From Candidatus Rokuibacteriota bacterium (lineage in GTDB: Bacteria > Methylomirabilota > Methylomirabilia > Rokubacteriales > CSP1-6), in assembly GCA_003220615.1 (NCBI GenBank), contig QHTB01000208.1, positions 1-54,849 of the forward strand: 54,849 bases of DNA, written 5' to 3'. Position numbers and translations under genes: made by a program. Below are positions 51,366 through 54,849 of this stretch, one piece after another. Numbering within the stretch: position 1 is the stretch's first letter; every line of letters begins with the position of its first letter. The notes under the pieces are model-generated. The model searched no databases, was not told the DNA's origin, and saw only the letters and a list, made by a program, of their open reading frames with translations.

Positions 51366-53786
51366 CTAGTGAGGCCACGTCCACTGATCGACTTCGGGCT
51401 TGTCGACTCCGTATTCGTAGGCGTAGTTCTGGCAGTCGATCTGCATGTTGCGCAGCTTCTCCTTGACGTGCGCGCCGGCGACCCGCAAGCGCTCCACCCG
51501 ATCGATGACGTCGATCGCGAGGCTGAACCGGTCGATCTGGTTACGAATGGCCAGATCGAGCGGCGTGTTGATGTTGCCCTTCTCTTTGTAGCCGCGTACG
51601 TGCAGGTTCTTGTGATTGGTGCGCCGGTAGGCCAGCCGATGGATCAGCCAGGGATACCCGTGGAAGTTGAAGATGATCGGCTTGTCCACGGTGAAGAGGC
51701 TGTCGAAGTCCCGGTCCGACAAGCCGTGTGGGTGCTCGCTGGACGGCGTGAGCTTCAACAGGTCGACGACGTTGATGAAGCGAATCTTGAGGTCGGGGAA
51801 GCTGTCCCGCAGCATCACGACCGCCGCGAGCGCCTCTTTGGTCGGGATGTCGCCGGCGCTGGCCATCACGACGTCCGGCTCCGAGCCCTGATCGTTGCTC
51901 GCCTGAGACCAGATGCTGAGACCCTTGGTGCAGTGTTCGATGGCCTGCTCCATGGTCAGATATTGCAGGTGCTTCTGCTTGTCCGAGACGATCACGTTAA
52001 TGTAGTTGGTGCTCTTCAGGCAGTGATTGGCCACGCTGAGCAGACAATTCGCATCAGGAGGGAGGTACACGCGGCACACGTCGGGGCTCTTGTTCAACAC
52101 CAGGTCGATGAACCCTGGATCCTGATGCGTGAAGCCGTTGTGGTCCTGGCGCCACACCGTGGAGGTGATGAGCAGATTGAGCGACGACACCGGCGCACGC
52201 CAGGACAGCTCGCGGGCAATGGCCAGCCACTTGGCGTGCTGGTTGAACATCGAGTCGATGACGTGAGCGAAGGCCTCGTACGTCGAGAAGAAGCCGTGCC
52301 GGCCGCTGAGCAGATAGCCTTCGTACCAGCCTTCGAGCGTGTGCTCGGAGAGCATCTCCAGCACGCGGCCGTCCGGCGACAGCTCTCCGCCGTCGGCGTC
52401 CTCCGGCAGGTAGTCGGCGAGCCACAGCTTCTTGCTCGCTTCGTAGACCGCATCGAGCTTGTTGGACGCGGTCTCGTCGGGGCCGAAGACGCGGAAGTTC
52501 GTCATGTTCTGGCGCATGATGTCGCGCAGGAAGCGACCCAGCGGCCGCGTGTTCTCGGCTGAGGCCTGACCGGGCTTGTCGACCTTGATGGCGTAGGCCC
52601 GGAAGTCCGGCATGCGCAGCGCCTTTCGCACCAGCCCTCCATTGGCGCGAGGGTTGGCACTCATCCGTCGCGTCCCCTTGGGCGCAAGGGCCCGGAGCTC
52701 GGAGATCAGCCGCCCCTTCGCGTCGAACAACTCCTCCGGTCGATAGCTGCGCAGCCAGGCTTCGAGCTGCGTGAGGTGCGCCGGATTCTCGAGCACACCC
52801 GCGAGCGGCACCTGGTGAGCGCGCCAGAAGCCCTCCACTTTGTGACCATCCACATCCTTCGGGCCCGTCCAGCCCTTGGGAGTGCGCAGCACGATCATCG
52901 GCCAGTGGGCGCGGCGGGCCGTGCCGTTTGCGCGCGCCTCTTCCTGGATCCGCCGGATCTCGAGCACGCAATCCTCCAGGGTGGCGGCCATCGTCTGGTG
53001 CATGCGCTCGGGATCGTCGCCCTCGACGAAGTAGGGCGTCCAGCCATAGCCTCTGAACAGATCTCCCAGCTCCTCCCGGGGAATGCGCGCGAGCAGCGTC
53101 GGGTTGTTGATCTTGTAGCCGTTGAGATGCAGGATCGGCAGGACGGCGCCGTCCCGGATGGGATTCAGGAACTTGTTCGAGTGCCACGACGTCGCGAGCG
53201 GTCCCGTCTCCGATTCGCCATCGCCCACCGCCACCGCGACCAGCAGGCCGGGATTGTCGAACGCGGCGCCGAAGGCGTGCGAGATGCTGTAGCCGAGCTC
53301 CCCGCCTTCGTGGATGGAGCCGGGAGTCTCGGGCGTGCAGTGGCTGCCGATGCCGCCCGGGAACGAGAACTCCTTGAAGAACTCGCGCATCCCGTCTTCG
53401 TCTTCAGCCTTGGTCGGATACACCTCCGAGTACGTGCCTTCGAGATAGGTCGGCGCCAGCACACCCGGCGCGCCGTGGCCGGGGCCGGCGAGGAAGATCG
53501 CGTCGAGGTCGTACTTGTTGATCAGGCGATTGAGGTGGACGTACATGAAGCTCAGCCCCGGGCTTGTGCCCCAGTGACCCAGGAGACGCTTCTTGATGTG
53601 CTCCGGCTTCAGCGGATCCCGCAGCAACGGATTGCTGCGCAAGTAGATCATGCCGGCGGCCAGGTACGTGCAGGCCCGCCAGTACGCGTGCACCTTCCGA
53701 AGCTCTTCGCTCGACAGCCGCTCGGCGGTCGCGAGTGTCTTCGCGTCTGCTGCCGTCGGCTGCACCTGCTTGATCAACGATGTCAT
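51366..53786 (-). CDS. xfp: Phosphoketolase
   Basis: This ThDP enzyme (806 residues) cleaves xylulose 5-phosphate and/or fructose 6-phosphate to acetyl phosphate. Family stretches are present: [20 protein letters not shown], the [20 protein letters not shown] signature, [20 protein letters not shown] for ThDP/Mg, and the C-terminal HDRT-like [20 protein letters not shown]. Length is normal. The start ATG 53786 has GGAGGGGC. It can generate acetyl phosphate, a carbon-saving route, and a possible phosphodonor for the receivers next door, though that is speculation. It probably forms a transcript with the unrecognised gene 67 bases upstream. Confidence 0.96.
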   Translation of the reverse strand: MTSLIKQVQPTAADAKTLATAERLSSEELRKVHAYWRACTYLAAGMIYLRSNPLLRDPLKPEHIKKRLLGHWGTSPGLSFMYVHLNRLINKYDLDAIFLAGPGHGAPGVLAPTYLEGTYSEVYPTKAEDEDGMREFFKEFSFPGGIGSHCTPETPGSIHEGGELGYSISHAFGAAFDNPGLLVAVAVGDGESETGPLATSWHSNKFLNPIRDGAVLPILHLNGYKINNPTLLARIPREELGDLFRGYGWTPYFVEGDDPERMHQTMAATLEDCVLEIRRIQEEARANGTARRAHWPMIVLRTPKGWTGPKDVDGHKVEGFWRAHQVPLAGVLENPAHLTQLEAWLRSYRPEELFDAKGRLISELRALAPKGTRRMSANPRANGGLVRKALRMPDFRAYAIKVDKPGQASAENTRPLGRFLRDIMRQNMTNFRVFGPDETASNKLDAVYEASKKLWLADYLPEDADGGELSPDGRVLEMLSEHTLEGWYEGYLLSGRHGFFSTYEAFAHVIDSMFNQHAKWLAIARELSWRAPVSSLNLLITSTVWRQDHNGFTHQDPGFIDLVLNKSPDVCRVYLPPDANCLLSVANHCLKSTNYINVIVSDKQKHLQYLTMEQAIEHCTKGLSIWSQASNDQGSEPDVVMASAGDIPTKEALAAVVMLRDSFPDLKIRFINVVDLLKLTPSSEHPHGLSDRDFDSLFTVDKPIIFNFHGYPWLIHRLAYRRTNHKNLHVRGYKEKGNINTPLDLAIRNQIDRFSLAIDVIDRVERLRVAGAHVKEKLRNMQIDCQNYAYEYGVDKPEVDQWTWPH

Positions 53787-53797
53787 GACTGCCCCTC

Positions 53798-53844
53798 CGT
53801 TTCACGACCCACGATCAACCACGTTTCACGAGCGACGATCGACG
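53798..53844. repeat. Tandem direct repeat, 24-bp period
   Basis: CGTTTCACGACCCACGATCA (53798 on) and CGTTTCACGAGCGACGATCG (53822 on) are two near-identical copies with 24-bp spacing between the unrecognised gene and xfp. They sit just upstream of the xfp ribosome-binding site and could be a regulator site or a simple duplicated spacer. Confidence 0.6.
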
Positions 53845-53853
53845 TGATCGCGC

Positions 53854-54849
53854 TCACCATGCGACCATGTCGGAGTCGTAGTCGCGGCCGACCCCGGCGA
53901 GGTCGTACAGACCGCCGTACCTCACGTCTCCGCCGGCGAGCGCCTGGAGCCGGGGCCGCCCGTCGACCGTCCTGACGAGGTAACCATCGAAATGAGTCCA
54001 GCACGGTTGTCGCCCCCAGCCCTCTTTCTCGCCGAGTCGGAAATGGACGTCTGAAGGGATGCAGACGAGACGGAACACTCGCGGGTCGAGGCCGAGCTCC
54101 TTCTCCAGCACGCGCGTGCCGTGCGTGAGCAATGCCCGCTCGATCGCCTCGCGCGTCAGCCCGCGGCGACGGGAAAGCTCGAGGGTCGCCAGCAATGGCG
54201 ACGACGGTGGCTGTTCGCCGTCCTTGGGATCCGGGAAGTCTTCGACGAGCACGTCCTCGGCGACGAACATCGGCAGGTGTCGCGCGCCGCCAGAGTTCGC
54301 GAGCGGGTGGATCATGAGCACTTCTACCCGGTCCCGAAGGCCATCGGGGGATCCTGACGGCAGGGTGACCTGCTTGATATTGGTCAGCCGCGACTCGTCG
54401 GAGAAAGGGCTCCACGCGTACTGGCGAAGCGAGGCGAGGTCGCCGCGAGGTTCCAGATGGCGAGCGCCCAGTCCAAGCTGCTGCGCATGTGTCAGCGTAT
54501 CGCTCGACCAGGAGGCGACGAGATCCTGGCTGGCCTGCTGCGGCGTCTGAATCGTCGCCGTCGGCGCTCCATGCCTGGACTCACTCGCGCCGGGTGTTCC
54601 CGTCGGCATGAGATCGGCCAGTTGCGCCAGCGCCTTCATGTCGCCGGCCTTCAGCGCCTGTGCGGCGGCCTCCCGAACGCTGTCGGGCGATGTACTGGCA
54701 ACCCCGCTGGTCGGCGCCGCGTCCCAGTCGATCGGAGCACGCGTCTGAAAAGCGGCTCGTCGTCCCGCGTAGAACTCTCTCCACGGCACATCCGACTGCT
54801 CGAGCGCCGTGAGCTCTTCGACGATCCGGCTCCGGAGCGCCGGCAAGTC
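53854..54849 (-). CDS. Unrecognised protein (5' end beyond the window)
   Basis: At least 331 residues are visible and the frame is open to the window edge, so the N terminus is missing. The protein is soluble, without signal peptide or membrane helices in the visible part. It contains conserved-looking blocks: RVEVLMIHPLANSGGARHLP, MFVAEDVLVEDFPDPKDGEQ, FRLVCIPSDVHFRLGEKEGW, CWTHFDGYLV and YGGLYDLAGVGRDYDSD. I do not recognise a family. It lies upstream of xfp in the same direction, so a link to phosphoketolase metabolism or its control is possible by position only. Confidence 0.7.
   Translation of the reverse strand, partial: DLPALRSRIVEELTALEQSDVPWREFYAGRRAAFQTRAPIDWDAAPTSGVASTSPDSVREAAAQALKAGDMKALAQLADLMPTGTPGASESRHGAPTATIQTPQQASQDLVASWSSDTLTHAQQLGLGARHLEPRGDLASLRQYAWSPFSDESRLTNIKQVTLPSGSPDGLRDRVEVLMIHPLANSGGARHLPMFVAEDVLVEDFPDPKDGEQPPSSPLLATLELSRRRGLTREAIERALLTHGTRVLEKELGLDPRVFRLVCIPSDVHFRLGEKEGWGRQPCWTHFDGYLVRTVDGRPRLQALAGGDVRYGGLYDLAGVGRDYDSDMVAW

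Noticed and set aside
1-54849. tRNA, rRNA, CRISPR arrays, transposase or integrase genes
   Set aside because: I read for conserved tRNA arms and rRNA cores, regular spaced repeats and DDE/tyrosine recombinase motifs and saw none. A dedicated tRNA/ncRNA search would be needed to exclude small RNAs.

Overview
This is a very GC-rich, gene-dense bacterial window. It has no rRNA, tRNA, CRISPR array or insertion sequence that I can recognise. The mix of genes suggests a soil- or sediment-type aerobic Gram-negative lineage: a caa3-type oxidase with a cytochrome b/c-fusion bc complex, a PqiABC/Mla-type lipid transporter, TolC and HlyD efflux, a very large kinase/ATPase/histidine-kinase protein, and a proteasome-type ATPase outside any actinobacterial setting. 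A Rokubacteria/Methylomirabilota-like source would fit, but that is inference from gene content only. The window cuts two genes, sdhA at the left edge and an unrecognised gene at the right edge.

Layout. (1) 1-6964, minus strand: a tight carbon/respiration operon, poxB > maeA > ndh > fumC > sdhC > sdhA, linking pyruvate, malate, fumarate and succinate to the quinone pool. (2) 7.4-15 kb: an accessory zone with a MEDS-sensor histidine kinase, small secreted proteins, two FxLYD-like paralogues (one broken), an APC permease flanked by about 180-bp direct repeats that contain a truncated copy of an AraC gene, and a frameshifted Gly/Thr-rich secreted protein. (3) 15-20.5 kb: one 1836-residue pseudokinase/AAA/GAF/PAS/histidine-kinase gene. 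(4) 20.8-26.7 kb: bc complex and oxidase assembly (ctaE > ctaB > membrane protein > dihaem cytochrome c > Rieske > cytochrome b/c > ctaG). (5) 26.9-33 kb: an ECF sigma factor and an MdtNOP/YtcA-like tripartite efflux system, lying between ctaE and the remaining oxidase genes ctaC-ctaD (33.1-35.7 kb). (6) 35.8-37 kb: TSUP permease plus DUF1634 partner. (7) 37.1-42.5 kb: a second ECF sigma factor, a PqiC/MCE/ATPase/STAS-permease lipid transport operon, HdeD and a secreted protein. (8) 42.6-45 kb: an outer-membrane efflux remnant, then micro-ORF > zinc-ribbon protein > proteasomal ATPase. (9) 45-51.3 kb: a phosphorelay island with a FixJ-type regulator, two single-domain receivers and two histidine kinases. 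(10) 51.4 kb to the end: phosphoketolase and an unrecognised gene.

The most interesting signal is regulatory. An 18-bp inverted repeat (ACCCGAC-N4-GTMGGGT, usually followed by AGA) occurs at six intergenic places. At five of them it sits 22-23 bp upstream of a TANNNT -10 element, which puts the box centre near -42, the usual place for a FixJ/NarL-type activator. The five promoters feed the large kinase, both ECF sigma factors and two response regulators; the sixth box precedes an efflux-gene remnant. Together with four histidine kinases that share one transmitter module and a single DNA-binding FixJ-type regulator, this looks like an undescribed branched phosphorelay regulon that also controls two ECF sigma factors.
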